Assembly (NCBI RefSeq): GCF_026262505.1
Contig: NC_067204.1
Location: 14,526,522-14,590,521 of the forward strand
Reading direction: 5' to 3'
DNA: 64,000 nucleotides
Source: Trichomonas vaginalis G3
Taxonomy: Eukaryota > Parabasalia > Trichomonadida > Trichomonadidae
Below are positions 38,843-48,214 of the stretch, one piece after another. A program made the translations under genes and the position numbers. The notes under the pieces were generated by a model. That model saw only the letters and a program-made list of their open reading frames with translations. It did not search any database and was not told the origin of the DNA. Position 1 is the stretch's first letter; each line of letters opens with the position of its first letter.

Positions 38843-39703
38843 ATGCTTCAGGTTGAAAAACAAAGAACAAAAGTAGCAGATACAAAACCGTTAGACTATA
38901 TCTTTACAAATGCTGGTAGGACTATTTCAGATGAAGAAATTTCATCCCGAGTATACAGGTTTGACTATCCAATTCGTTGGCTTCAAAGTCCTTCAGATGC
39001 AAAGGCAATAGGATTTAGAAGAGTTTTGTTTTCAAATAGAACTAACGCATTTATGTTCGCAGTATATTTTCATGGGCAGTATAAAGGTTCTGATGGTCTA
39101 ATAGACAAATTTGACGAAATGAGAATCTTTACAGTTCGTTCAGACGAAAGTCTTGAGAAAACTCTAAATGACTTTCAAACTCAAATGAACAAATATTATT
39201 GGGAATTTCAAGAAAAATACGACTCTTTACTAAATGGAACATACTATCTGAAACTAGAATATGACAAGATGAACTCCACCGTTTCATTTCAAAAGATTGA
39301 AATTAACCCTCCAAGAGATACAGAGTTTTTATTTTGGAAAGTAGACAAACGTTCTTGGGCACAATTTCTTCGGTTACTAAACCAGAACGAACCATTACCA
39401 CCAGATGGTCCATTTAAATTTATACTTCCACCAGCAGATTTGACAGTTTATAGAAACGTGTTTGACCCTCAAAATGTTATGTGTCATGCAAGTTTCAGTT
39501 CAAGCAACAATAGTTTTCTATGTATTGGTAAGGACTTTTATGACTTTGCTTCTAAATTCTACGAACCACCTAGTAACAGTTTCTCTGACTTTCAAGTTTG
39601 GTTCACAACAAATGGTGTGCAACATATTATTCCATTGTACTATGACTTTTATCTCGAATTGTCTTTCATATATAACTACGGAAAAGTGCTGAAAAAGTAT
39701 TGA
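38843..39703 (+). CDS. Maverick beta-rich protein, paralogue 2 (286 aa)
   Basis: This is the paralogue of 33987-34835 with the same block order: YRFDYPIRWLQSPSDAKAIGFRR, NVFDPQNVMCHASFS, NNSFLCIGKDFYDFASKFYEPP and SDFQVWFTTNGVQHIIPLYYDF. The pair lies in inverted orientation about the fibre, integrase and small-protein block. The family is not recognised; the beta-rich, aromatic composition suggests a capsid or vertex component. The ORF is intact. Confidence 0.7.
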   Translation: MLQVEKQRTKVADTKPLDYIFTNAGRTISDEEISSRVYRFDYPIRWLQSPSDAKAIGFRRVLFSNRTNAFMFAVYFHGQYKGSDGLIDKFDEMRIFTVRSDESLEKTLNDFQTQMNKYYWEFQEKYDSLLNGTYYLKLEYDKMNSTVSFQKIEINPPRDTEFLFWKVDKRSWAQFLRLLNQNEPLPPDGPFKFILPPADLTVYRNVFDPQNVMCHASFSSSNNSFLCIGKDFYDFASKFYEPPSNSFSDFQVWFTTNGVQHIIPLYYDFYLELSFIYNYGKVLKKY

Positions 39704-39717
39704 AAAATAATGTTTAT

Positions 39718-41128
39718 GTTAGCATGTTAGATCTAACACGTTTTCTAACATTTTTTCTAACCTCATGAATTTGTCATGACTTCTTCGTAAATGTTTTGTC
39801 AAGACTTCATCGTACATGTTTTGTCAAGACTTCATCGTACATGTTTTGTCAAGACTTCTTCGTAAATGTTTTGTCATGACTTCTTCGTAATGAGTGTAAA
39901 GGACCCAAAAATATATTTTAGGGTAGAAGGTTAGATCTAACCTGTTTTCTAACCTGTTTTCTAACCTCTTGAATTTTCATGACTTCTTCGTAAATGTTTT
40001 GTCAAGACTTCTTCGTAATGAGTGTAAAGGACCCAAAAATATATTTTAGGGTAGAAGGTTAGATCTAACCTGTTTTCTAACCTGTTTTCTACCCTCTTGA
40101 ATTTTCATGAATTTCCTTAAGATAGAAAAAATAAAGTTAGTTTTATTTTTTTATTTTGTATGTTAGATATGATTTCAGGGATTTTTTTGACGAAGTGTCA
40201 ATCTTCACTTCGTCAAAAAATAACAGTTATCTAATGAAAAAGTGTCATTTTTTTGTATTTTTTGTATGTAAGATATGATTTCAGGGATTTTTTTGACGAA
40301 GTGTCAATGTTCACTTCGTCAAAAAATAACAGTTATCTAATGAAAAAGTGTCATTTTTTTTCACCCTCTTGAATTTTCATGACTTCTTCGTACATGTTTT
40401 GTCATGACTTCTTCGTAAATGTTTTGTCGAAACTTCATCGTACATGCTTTGTCAAACATGAACGTAAATGTTTTGTCAAGACTTCTTCGTAAATGTTTTG
40501 TCAAGACTTCTTCGTAAATGTTTTGTCAAACATGAACGTACATGCTTTGTCATGATTTCATCGTAATGAGTGTAAAGGACCCAAAAATAATGTTTAGGTG
40601 AAGTGGTGCGATCTCACCTGTTTTTTCACCTCTTTTTTCACCTCTTGAATTTTCATGAATTTCCTTAAGATAGAAAAAATAAAGTTAGTTTTATTTTGTA
40701 TTTTTTGTATGTAAGATATGATTTCAGGGATTTTTTTGACGAAGTGTCAATCTTCACTTCGTCAAAAAATAACAGTTATCTAATGAAAAAGTTAGTTTTA
40801 TTTTTTTATTTTGTATGTAAGATATGATTTCAGGGATTTTTTTGACGAAGTGTCAATCTTCACTTCGTCAAAAAATAACAGTTATCTAATGAAAAAGTGT
40901 CAAGACTTCTTCGTATATGCTTTGTCATGACTTCTTCGTAAATGTTTTGTCAAGACTTCTTCGTATATGCTTTGTCAAGACTTCTTCGTATATGCTTTGT
41001 CATGACTTCTTCGTAAATGTTTTGTCAAGACTTCTTCGTATATGCTTTGTCATGACTTCTTCGTAAATGTTTTCTAACCTCATTTCTACCCTCTTGAATT
41101 TTCATGAATTTTCCCGAAATAAAAAAAT
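39718..41128. repeat. Iteron-like array 1 (25-bp repeats, palindrome clusters, hairpins)
   Basis: It comprises degenerate 25-bp units of the type GTCAAGACTTCTTCGTAAATG-TTTT, interspersed with clusters built on GGTTAGATCTAACC plus TTTTCTAACC half-sites (for example 39929-39942, 40057-40070), a TAACA-type cluster (39726-39760) and a TCACC-type cluster (40597-40650). Four leader-plus-hairpin cassettes are embedded (see 40169-40889). No long ORF. Confidence 0.85.
40169..40889 (+). other. Four repeated mini-ORF/hairpin cassettes with KilA-N leader
   Basis: Four near-identical 66-bp mini-ORFs (40169-40234, 40275-40340, 40718-40783, 40824-40889) each encode MISGIFLTKCQSSLRQKITV plus one Ile. Each follows the TTAGTTTTATTT...TTTTGTATGT leader used by the KilA-N genes. 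Inside each is a hairpin with 15-bp arms (TTTTTTGACGAAGTG / CACTTCGTCAAAAAA) and an 8-nt loop. A fifth copy lies on the minus strand (44533-44598). They may be leader peptides, regulatory RNA hairpins or stumps of deleted KilA-N genes. Confidence 0.6.
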
Positions 41129-41179
41129 AAAGTTAGTTTTATTTTTATTTATTTTTTTATTTTGTATGTAAGAACAGAT
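41129..41179 (+). promoter_or_regulatory. Shared leader of the KilA-N genes
   Basis: AATAAAGTTAGTTTTATTTT, then a T-rich tract and TTTTGTATGTAAGAACAGAT directly before ATG. Near-identical leaders precede 42367, 44675 and 45587, as well as the four mini-ORFs. Common regulation is inferred. Confidence 0.6.
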
Positions 41180-41842
41180 ATGTCAGTCGAAGCAAAAACG
41201 TTCACGAACAAATCTAATGGCGAAACATTCACAAAAGGCACTTATAACGGTATTGAAGTCTTACGTAGAGACAAGGATGGTTATATAAATGCAACAAATA
41301 TGTGTCAGCAGTTTAGGAAAGACTTTAGAAAGTTGTTGGAAAATAAGTCCTGGGAAGAGTATTATAAGGCATTTTGTGAAGAATATAGCAACCGCCGGAA
41401 TTCCGGCGGTTGGTTTTTATACAAAATTCATGCAGGAATTCCTGATGAAATCAGACAGGTTAGAGGAACGTATGTAGACCCAAGACTTATAAACTATATA
41501 ACAATGTGGGCTTCTCCAAAATATTGCATAGCAGTTGGAAAAATTATGGATTCCATAGACAAGAAAGTTCATGAGAAGTTAGATGAAGAAGAACTCGAAG
41601 ATACAGTAGAGAATGCTAAACCTTTGTTTGAAGAAGAAGTTGGAAAAATGTGCGAAAAACAATTAGAACATGAACGTGAGATATGTTATGGTTATAGAAA
41701 TTCTCCATACGAACTAGACCAATGGGAACAAGAAGATTTAAAGAGAGAATTTAGAGAATATGAACTCGCTAAGATAGCATTTGAAGCTGCAGAAAAGAAG
41801 TTAAAAGTTTGGGGTCGTTTTGTACAAAAATATTGTGAGTAA
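41180..41842 (+). CDS. KilA-N domain protein (220 aa)
   Basis: From the ATG at 41180 (MSVEAKTFTN). The KilA-N DNA-binding domain spans about residues 10-130: YNGIEVLRRDKDGYINATNM, then CQQFRKDFRKLLENKSW and YVDPRLINYITMWASPKYCIAVG. A charged helical tail to residue 220 has no second domain that I recognise. KilA-N proteins are abundant in large DNA viruses and phages as DNA-binding regulators. The coding sequence includes a perfect 24-bp GC-rich palindrome (41389-41412), encoding NRRNSGG, in the middle of the domain. The frame also continues upstream through TTG, but the shared leader favours the ATG. Confidence 0.85.
   Translation: MSVEAKTFTNKSNGETFTKGTYNGIEVLRRDKDGYINATNMCQQFRKDFRKLLENKSWEEYYKAFCEEYSNRRNSGGWFLYKIHAGIPDEIRQVRGTYVDPRLINYITMWASPKYCIAVGKIMDSIDKKVHEKLDEEELEDTVENAKPLFEEEVGKMCEKQLEHEREICYGYRNSPYELDQWEQEDLKREFREYELAKIAFEAAEKKLKVWGRFVQKYCE
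41389..41412. repeat. Perfect 24-bp palindrome inside the KilA-N ORF
   Basis: CAACCGCCGGAA followed by its exact reverse complement TTCCGGCGGTTG, centred on GAATTC. It keeps the reading frame. It is a GC island in an AT-rich gene, like the host-spacer hairpins. Confidence 0.9.
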
Positions 41843-41869
41843 AATGAACCATTTATTTTTATTGAATTC

Positions 41870-42310
41870 AGCAAAAATATATTTTAGGGTAGAAGGTTAG
41901 ATCTAACCTGTTTTCTAACCTGTTTTCTAACATGGTCTAAAACTCTCGAAAATCATGAAATTTACACCAAAAATATATTTTAGGGTAGAAGGTTAGATCT
42001 AACCTGTTTTCTAACCTGTTTTCTAACCTCTTGAATTTTCATGACTTCTTCGTAAATGTTTTGTCAAGACTTCTTCGTAATGAGTGTAAAGGACCCAAAA
42101 ATATATTTTAGGGTAGAAGGTTAGATCTAACCTGTTTTCTAACCTGTTTTCTAACCTCTTGAATTTTCATGACTTCTTCGTAAATGTTTTGTCAAGACTT
42201 CTTCGTAATGAGTGTAAAGGACCCAAAAATATATTTTAGGGTAGAAGGTTAGATCTAACCTGTTTTCTAACCTGTTTTCTAACCTCTTGAATTTTCATGA
42301 ATTTTCCCGA
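41870..42310. repeat. Iteron-like array 2, forward orientation
   Basis: Four GGTTAGATCTAACC palindromes (41895-41908, 41991-42004, 42119-42132, 42247-42260), each followed by TGTTTTCTAACC half-sites, the CTTGAATTTTCATGA block and 25-bp units. The last two clusters are nearly exact ~128-bp copies. Confidence 0.85.
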
Positions 42311-42366
42311 AATAAAAAATAAAGTTAGTTTTATTTTTTTATTTTTTTTTATTTTGTATAAAAGAT

Positions 42367-43305
42367 ATGATTTCAACAATAGGTTCTACAACACTTCAAA
42401 CAACAGCACCAAACTCGTTAGTCATGAATCCTACGTCAATGTTAGTAGAAATGAAAAGCTTCATTCCTTCTTCATATACTTTTGAAACAGAAATCCAGAA
42501 GATAAAGCAAGAACTTTTAACATGTAATTTAGACTGTAGTGCGAAAGATGAACAAAATGAACAGTATCTTTATGAAATGCAGGACATTATTGACCATTTA
42601 CCCAAATTGCCTGAAATTCAGCAACAAAAACTAACCATTCCTGAATTTGACGAAATTGAAGTCAAAGCAACTGACTCAGTAGAAATAAAGAAGTTCATTC
42701 GTAAGGTAAACTATGAGTTTCTAGGATTTCATTGCAACCATAAGGTTATGGACAAAGATTGCGACATGGTATATAAGAATGTTTCTGACATATATAAATC
42801 TGAAGAATTTAAGACCTACGACAACTTTGTTTCGTTAGTTGCTGAATGTGTATGGCAGATAAGAGATAAAGATAGAAGAGGTAAGGTATGGAACAAACAA
42901 ATAAAACCAACTGCTTCAGATTTAAAGAAAACCATTGACTCTTTAGTTGTTTTAGCAGGTAAGGTTTCAGAATATAACGCAAAAATGAACCCGCAATGTT
43001 CAAAATGTAAAGCGGCAATTAGGAAATATAACTACTCCGTCAAAGAGATAGAAAGAATGAGAAACGACTATGCAGACTTAAAGAAAGAAGCAGAAAAGCC
43101 AGCAGAAGATAAAATGGACATGTTGACATTTCTGAACAAAAACTATCCAACTGCTGACGATTTCCTTCTATCTGACGTCAAGAAGAAGTATAAAGAAACT
43201 TTCGGCATAGTTAAAACATTCGATGTACTAAAAGAAGAAATAGAAGCTACAAAACTGTTTAAAGTCATGAACCATCGCAACATATACCATGTAAAACGCT
43301 TGTGA
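42367..43305 (+). CDS. Hypothetical Maverick protein with the KilA-N leader (312 aa)
   Basis: The ORF starts MISTIGSTTLQTTAP right after the leader shared with the KilA-N genes. The body is helical and charged with a CNLDCSAKDE and PQCSKCKAAI pair of Cys motifs (residues about 55 and 213) that could bind zinc. The C-terminal 60 residues (MLTFLNKNYPTADDFLLSDV ... NHRNIYHVKRL) look like a winged-helix DNA-binding domain. No family is recognised. Repeat arrays flank it in opposite orientations, forward upstream and reverse downstream, placing this gene at the centre of a large inverted-repeat region. Confidence 0.7.
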   Translation: MISTIGSTTLQTTAPNSLVMNPTSMLVEMKSFIPSSYTFETEIQKIKQELLTCNLDCSAKDEQNEQYLYEMQDIIDHLPKLPEIQQQKLTIPEFDEIEVKATDSVEIKKFIRKVNYEFLGFHCNHKVMDKDCDMVYKNVSDIYKSEEFKTYDNFVSLVAECVWQIRDKDRRGKVWNKQIKPTASDLKKTIDSLVVLAGKVSEYNAKMNPQCSKCKAAIRKYNYSVKEIERMRNDYADLKKEAEKPAEDKMDMLTFLNKNYPTADDFLLSDVKKKYKETFGIVKTFDVLKEEIEATKLFKVMNHRNIYHVKRL

Positions 43306-44510
43306 AAAAACAGGTGAAAAAACAGGTTAGATCTAACCTTCTACCCTAAACATTATTTTTGCTGAATTCCGTATGAAATTTCATGAGTTTTGTGTGTTTT
43401 AGACCATGTTAGAAAACGTGTTAGAAAACATGTTAGATCTAACATTCTAACATAAACATTATTTTTGTCTGATTTACGCTCATTACGAAGAAGTCTTGAC
43501 AAAACATGTACGAAGAAGTCTTGACAAAACATGTACGATGAAGTCTTGACAAAACATGTACGATGAAATCATGAAAATTCAAGAGGGTAGAAAAGAGGGT
43601 AGAGAACAGGTTAGATCTAACCTTCTACCCTAAAATATATTTTTGTCTGATTTACGCTCATTACGATGAAGTCTTGACAAAACATGTACGATGAAATCAT
43701 GACAAATTCAAGAGGGTAGAAAAGAGGTTAGAAAAGAGGTTAGATCTAACCTTCTACCCTAAAATATATTTTTGTCTGATTTACACTCATTACGATGAAG
43801 TCTTGACAAAACATGTACGATGAAATCATGACAAAACATGTACGATGAAGTCTTGACAAAACATGTACGATGAAATCATGACAAAACATGTACGATGAAG
43901 TCTTGACAAAACATGTACGATGAAATCATGACAAAACATGTACGATGAAGTCTTGACAAAACATGTACGATGAAATCATGACAAATTCAAGAGGGTAGAA
44001 AAGAGGTTAGAAAAGAGGTTAGATCTAACCTTCTACCCTAAAATATATTTTTGTCTGATTTACGCTCATTACGAAGAAGTCTTGACAAAACATTTACGAA
44101 GAAATCATGAAAATTCAAGAGGGTAGAAAAGAGGGTAGAGAACAGGTTAGATCTAACCTTCTACCCTAAAATATATTTTTGTCTGATTTACGCTCATTAC
44201 GATGAAGTCTTGACAAAACATGTACGATGAAGTCTTGACAAAACATTTACGATGAAGTCTTGACAAAACATTTACGAAGAAGTCTTGACAAAACATTTAC
44301 GAAGAAGTCTTGACAAAACATTTACGAAGAAGTCTTGACAAAACATGTACGAAGAAGTCTTGACAAAACATGTACGAAGAAGTCTTGACAAAACATGTAC
44401 GATGAAGTCTTGACAAAACATGTACGATGAAATCATGAAAATTCAAGAGGGTAGAAAAGAGGGTAGAGAACAGGTTAGATCTAACCTTCTACCCTAAAAT
44501 ATATTTTTGC
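43306..44510. repeat. Iteron-like array 3, reverse orientation
   Basis: The same elements as arrays 1 and 2 but on the opposite strand: long runs of AAAACATGTACGATGAAGTC-TTGAC (25 bp, more than 20 copies), clusters at 43325-43338, 43431-43444 (TGTTAGATCTAACA variant) and further copies near 43610, 43740, 44015, 44145 and 44475. No ORF. Confidence 0.85.
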
Positions 44511-44532
44511 TGAAAAAAATGACCAAATTTCA

Positions 44533-44598
44533 TTATATAACTGTTATTTTTTGACGAAGTGAACTTTGACACTTCGTCAAAAAAATCCCTGAAATCAT
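44533..44598 (-). other. Fifth mini-ORF/hairpin cassette, minus strand
   Basis: An inverted copy of the mini-ORF cassettes. Its hairpin arms are 44547-44561 and 44570-44584 with loop AACTTTGA. It lies back-to-back with the leader of the next KilA-N gene. Confidence 0.6.
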
Positions 44599-44674
44599 AT
44601 CTTTTATACAAGACAGAAAAAATAAAGTTAGTTTTATTTTTATTTATTTTTTTATTTTGTATGTAAGAACATAT

Positions 44675-45284
44675 ATGACAAACATTGAGTTTGAAACAGT
44701 TAAAAAGATAGACAATGACACCAAATTGGTTAGAATAGGTGATTTAAACGTAAGATACTCAAAGAAATACAACAAATATTCTTTGTCAGACATTTATCTC
44801 CATCTGAAAGAAAACAAAGGACTGGGTTAGAATTGCTTCAACTCAGAAAATTTTGACAAGAAATCCTGAGCTTATGATATCGGTAAAATTCTATGGAACT
44901 GCAGCATATCTCATCGACAAAAGTCTTATACCAATAGTTTTGTTATGGTTAGACCCAGTTGTTGGATATAACTTCATAACATATGGTTCATTCGATACGG
45001 AACGTTGCAGTGAAGGCTTACTTTTACATCGTCAGAAACCGAAGGACTTCAATACAAAGAGATATAAGATAGGAAGAACATATAATATAACTCAAAGATA
45101 TGACAGTACAGTCAATATAGTCAAGGTTGTGTTCGTTAACGATATGAAGAGCTGCTGAAACAGAACTACTTGAAAAGTTGAGAAAATGTATGGTGCTCCC
45201 ACGAAAGGTAAAGAAACGTTTGAAGTAGATGAGATAGATAAAGCTATAAAATTATTTGACGAAGTTGCTGAAAAATACATGTAA
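44675..45284 (+). pseudogene. KilA-N + T5orf172 (GIY-YIG-like) protein, frameshifted
   Basis: The ATG at 44675 follows the shared leader: MTNIEFETVKKIDNDTKLVR. Near 44820 the frame shifts into WVRIASTQKILTRNPELMIS and continues to the segment KRYKIGRTYNITQRYDSTVN, the T5orf172 signature related to GIY-YIG nucleases. Near 45155 it shifts again to a GAPTKGKETFEVDEIDKAI ending at 45284. KilA-N fused to T5orf172 is a well-known combination in giant viruses and phages. At least two one-base lesions; error versus decay is unresolved. Confidence 0.7.
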
Positions 45285-45586
45285 AAATAACGTTTACCAT
45301 GTAAAACGCTTGTGAAAAAACAGGTGAAAAAACAGGTGAGATCGCACCTCTTCACCTAAAATATATTTTTGCTGAATTCCGTATGAAAATCTGAGTAAAA
45401 TGGCATAAGATTGCTACCCTCGAAAAACCGAGGATAGAGATTCCGTATGAAAATCATGAAGAACAGCGAGACCGACTTCCTTCGGGGTCGCCAAAACTCT
45501 ATGAAAATCATGAATTTCCTTAAGATAGAAAAAATAAAGTTAGTTTTATTTTTATTTATTTTTTTATTTTGTATGTAAGGACAGAT
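45285..45586. promoter_or_regulatory. Spacer with TCACC-type cluster and leader
   Basis: It contains GGTGAGATCGCACC followed by TCTTCACC (45331-45349), the TCACC variant of the palindrome cluster, a CCTCG-AAAAA-CCGAGG mini-hairpin near 45418, and then the KilA-N leader ending in GACAGAT before ATG 45587. Its first 60 bp repeat the end of the 42367 gene and beyond (CATGTAAAACGCTTGTGAAA at 43288 and 45297). Confidence 0.55.
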
Positions 45587-46407
45587 ATGTCAACATCAGA
45601 GAACACAACAACTGCTATCGTTCATGAAGCCATAAATGAAGAATACGAGTGGGTTCAGTTTAACAAACAACTCCGTCTCATTCGTTCGGTCAAAGACGAT
45701 ATGTACCAAATGCAAAGTATTTTGACAGCATGTTTTGCTCCAGACACTAAACACGCAGACGACTGGTTCAAAAACCAAAGCACACAAGAACTTTTGAGTG
45801 AAATTTCTCTAGACCGACTTTTTTCGGTTTTGCATAAAACACATGAAAATCGTAAAAATTTGCCAATAAATTTAAGAGGATATTATGTACATAGACTTTT
45901 AGTAAATGCAGTTGCAATGTGGGCTTCTCCTCGTTATGCATGGCATGTTTACAGACTTCTTGACGAAATTCATAGACAAGAACGTGAAGAGATGGAAAAG
46001 AAACTTCAAGCAAAAGATGAAGTCATTGAAGCAAAAGACAAAAACATTCAGAAAAGAATACACGTTCGGTACCAAAAGGTAAGGAAAAGAACTATAAGTA
46101 TATGATTTATACTGAAGAGATGGAAAATGAAGAAGATAAAGATATGGTTATGTTGCATTTAGTCAGAAGAAACAACAAAAGCTTTTACGACCTTGCTAAG
46201 ATTTACAAATCTGACAGAAATTGTTCTATCGCGAAAACTTACCGATTCAATGACACCGAATGAGATGTGAAACAAATAGTTCAAGATACGTTACCTCAAA
46301 CACACTATGATATTAAAGGTTGTACAATACTTACCTTCAAAGAAGATTTGCCATTGTTAAAGGAAAAAATAACAGAGTATTTTGACAACTTCAAACAAGT
46401 AGAGTAG
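45587..46407 (+). pseudogene. KilA-N-type protein with conserved C-terminal domain, broken
   Basis: The ATG at 45587 follows the shared leader. Residues about 15-130 form a divergent KilA-N-like domain ending GYYVHRLLVNAVAMWASPRYAWHVYRLLDEI, followed by a charged linker. Near 46060 the frame shifts to a domain reading NYKYMIYTEEMENEEDKDMV ... NRNCSIAKTYRFND, reminiscent of DUF3627-type partners of KilA-N in insect and giant viruses. An in-frame TGA at 46261 interrupts it, and the stop is at 46405-46407. Family placement of the second domain is tentative. Confidence 0.6.
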
Positions 46408-46483
46408 ATGAACCATTTATTTTTCAAGCTTGACTTCAGATGGCTCAGGTAGCTCTATAAAGTAAATTGCCTTGTCAAATCCT

Positions 46484-46760
46484 TCTGGCATTCCGAGTCC
46501 TTCCTTCCGACAAGAAAGTTTCTTCCTTCCGACAGAAAAAGTTTTTCCTTCCGACAGAAAAAATTTTTCCCGACGACAAGAAAAAATTTTCCAGTTGTCC
46601 GTCCGTAAACCATTCAAATTTTCGAAAATTGAGAACTTTTTGGTCGAACTTCAGGAAAAGTTCTTCCTTCCAACAGAAAAAATTTTTCCTTCCGACAGGA
46701 AAAGTTTTTCCTTCCAACAGGAAAAGTTTTTCCTTCCGACAGGACACAAACGGATGACTG
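46484..46760. repeat. Degenerate 22-27 bp repeats open on both strands
   Basis: About ten units of TCCTTCCGACAGAAAAAGTT type. The plus frame reads FFLPTEKVFPSDRK repeats and ends in a Pro-rich tail (PKPEEPTAPAPQQTY, stop 46829-46831). The minus frames read GRKNFFCRKE repeats. Neither has an ATG with a good leader. Coding status is unclear. Confidence 0.6.
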
Positions 46761-46850
46761 ACGTTCCTCTTCCTGAATGCCTTCCCAAACCAGAAGAACC
46801 GACAGCCCCAGCACCACAACAGACTTACTAAGACTAAACACTTACATTTT

Positions 46851-47722
46851 TCAAGCTTGACTTTTTACAATTTGAACTTTGTTCGCGTAGATATGAATTC
46901 TGAAAGAAGTATGAGGGTCTTGTATGACTTTGTACTTCTCCCATAGTTCATATCTGTCAAACTTACCTGCCATGGACTCTTTCATAAGTTCCATGAAATC
47001 GTCTTCGGACAATCCGGGGAAAAGTACAATGTCAGTAAGTATTCTTTTAACATCCTTACTTAAACTCTTTGCTGTCTGTACACATATTACGACTGAAATG
47101 TTAAAGTGTCTGAGCTTCTTAAGAATTCGACACATATCTTGTTCTCTATTCTTAAGCAAAGGATGAGAAGCAAAGTCATCTAAGATAAGAAGACATCTAT
47201 GAGGGTAAGTCTTCCAATCGTAAGATTGCAATTTCTTCGAAATGTATTCTATCTCTTTCTGTTTGTTTCTGAAGTGTTTCTCTCTAATATTCTCTGCATT
47301 TCCTCATTTGGTCTTTAAACTTCGAATTTATATACTCATTTATAGCATTATACTTCAAAACTCTTCTTTGGTACTTCTTTATCCAATCTAACAACTCAGT
47401 ATCCTTTATACATACTAACTTAGACTTCTTATAATATCTTTGAACGAATTGACGGTTTGGTCAAATTGACCAGAAGTACTACAAATGACAACTAACTCAT
47501 AGAAATGGGTTCTTCTCATCTAGTTCTTGTTGTTGTGCAGCCATTTAAGATAAGTGAAAGTCTTACCCGACCCAGGTGTGCAATTAGACCTGTTATACCA
47601 TTCTGAGCAAATAAGAACTTGTCATGTATAGGCTTTATCTGAGCATTTTCTAACTTCCTCTTGTTCTTGTTTAAAACATTCTCAAATTTCTTGTCAATGT
47701 CAGCAAACTTTTTTTCTAACAT
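46851..47722 (-). pseudogene. FtsK/HerA-type genome-packaging ATPase (copy 1), frameshifted
   Basis: The start at 47722 reads MLEKKFADIDKKFENVLNKN. The Walker A loop (GSGKT preceded by PP/TP) is visible near 47545-47580 but split by small indels. The Walker B block HRCLLILDDFASHPLLKN lies in the intact C-terminal ORF (47231-46851), with ICVQTAKSL as a sensor-type strand. This is the A32/FtsK-type ATPase that packages DNA in Polintons, virophages and poxviruses. About 290 aa overall, typical for the family. Indels match low sequence quality near the gap. Confidence 0.72.
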
Positions 47723-47757
47723 ATTTTTAGAAAATTAAAATTTTTATCTTTTAGAAA

Positions 47758-48200
47758 ATGTCTAGCGATTTCGCTATCTATATTCGAGACAAAACTTTTT
47801 GACAGCAAAACATCTGTCGACCATAAAATCTTACATAGTGTAAACAAGAAAGGTGAATTTGTTTCTAAAGTTCTGTTTCTGGGAATATGACAAGAACCAT
47901 AAAACATTAAGCAGAGCAGTCTTAAATTTGTCAATGACAGACTTGTTGACAGAGATGAGCCGATTGGAAAGATGAAGTCCAACAAAAGTTCTTAGAATGC
48001 AAAGAAGACACATGCGCTGTTCTGAAGATGAAATAGAAAACAGAATAGAAGAGCTATTAAAGGACAAAGAACTTTTACAAAAATATGTTTCTGAGAAGTT
48101 TGACATAACTCCACCAGAAAAGAAGAAGAGAAAAAGAAAGTAGAAGAAGAGAAGAAAAGAACCCGAGCCAGTTCCAGAGAAAAAGAAATTTGACATGTAA
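47758..48200 (+). pseudogene. Hypothetical charged Maverick protein (copy 1), frameshifted
   Basis: This is the same gene as 51642-52084. ATG 47758 gives MSSDFAIYIRDKTF, then frame breaks near 47795, 47870, 47930 and 47965 relative to copy 2. The C-terminus is Lys/Glu-rich and ends PEKKKFDM at 48200. Divergent from the ATPase gene. Confidence 0.55.
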
Positions 48201-48214
48201 AATAAAATTTTATT

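Noticed and set aside
39770-44510. Short regular repeats resembling a CRISPR array
   Set aside because: Units are contiguous 25-mers without unique spacers, in a eukaryotic transposable element, and no cas-like gene is present.
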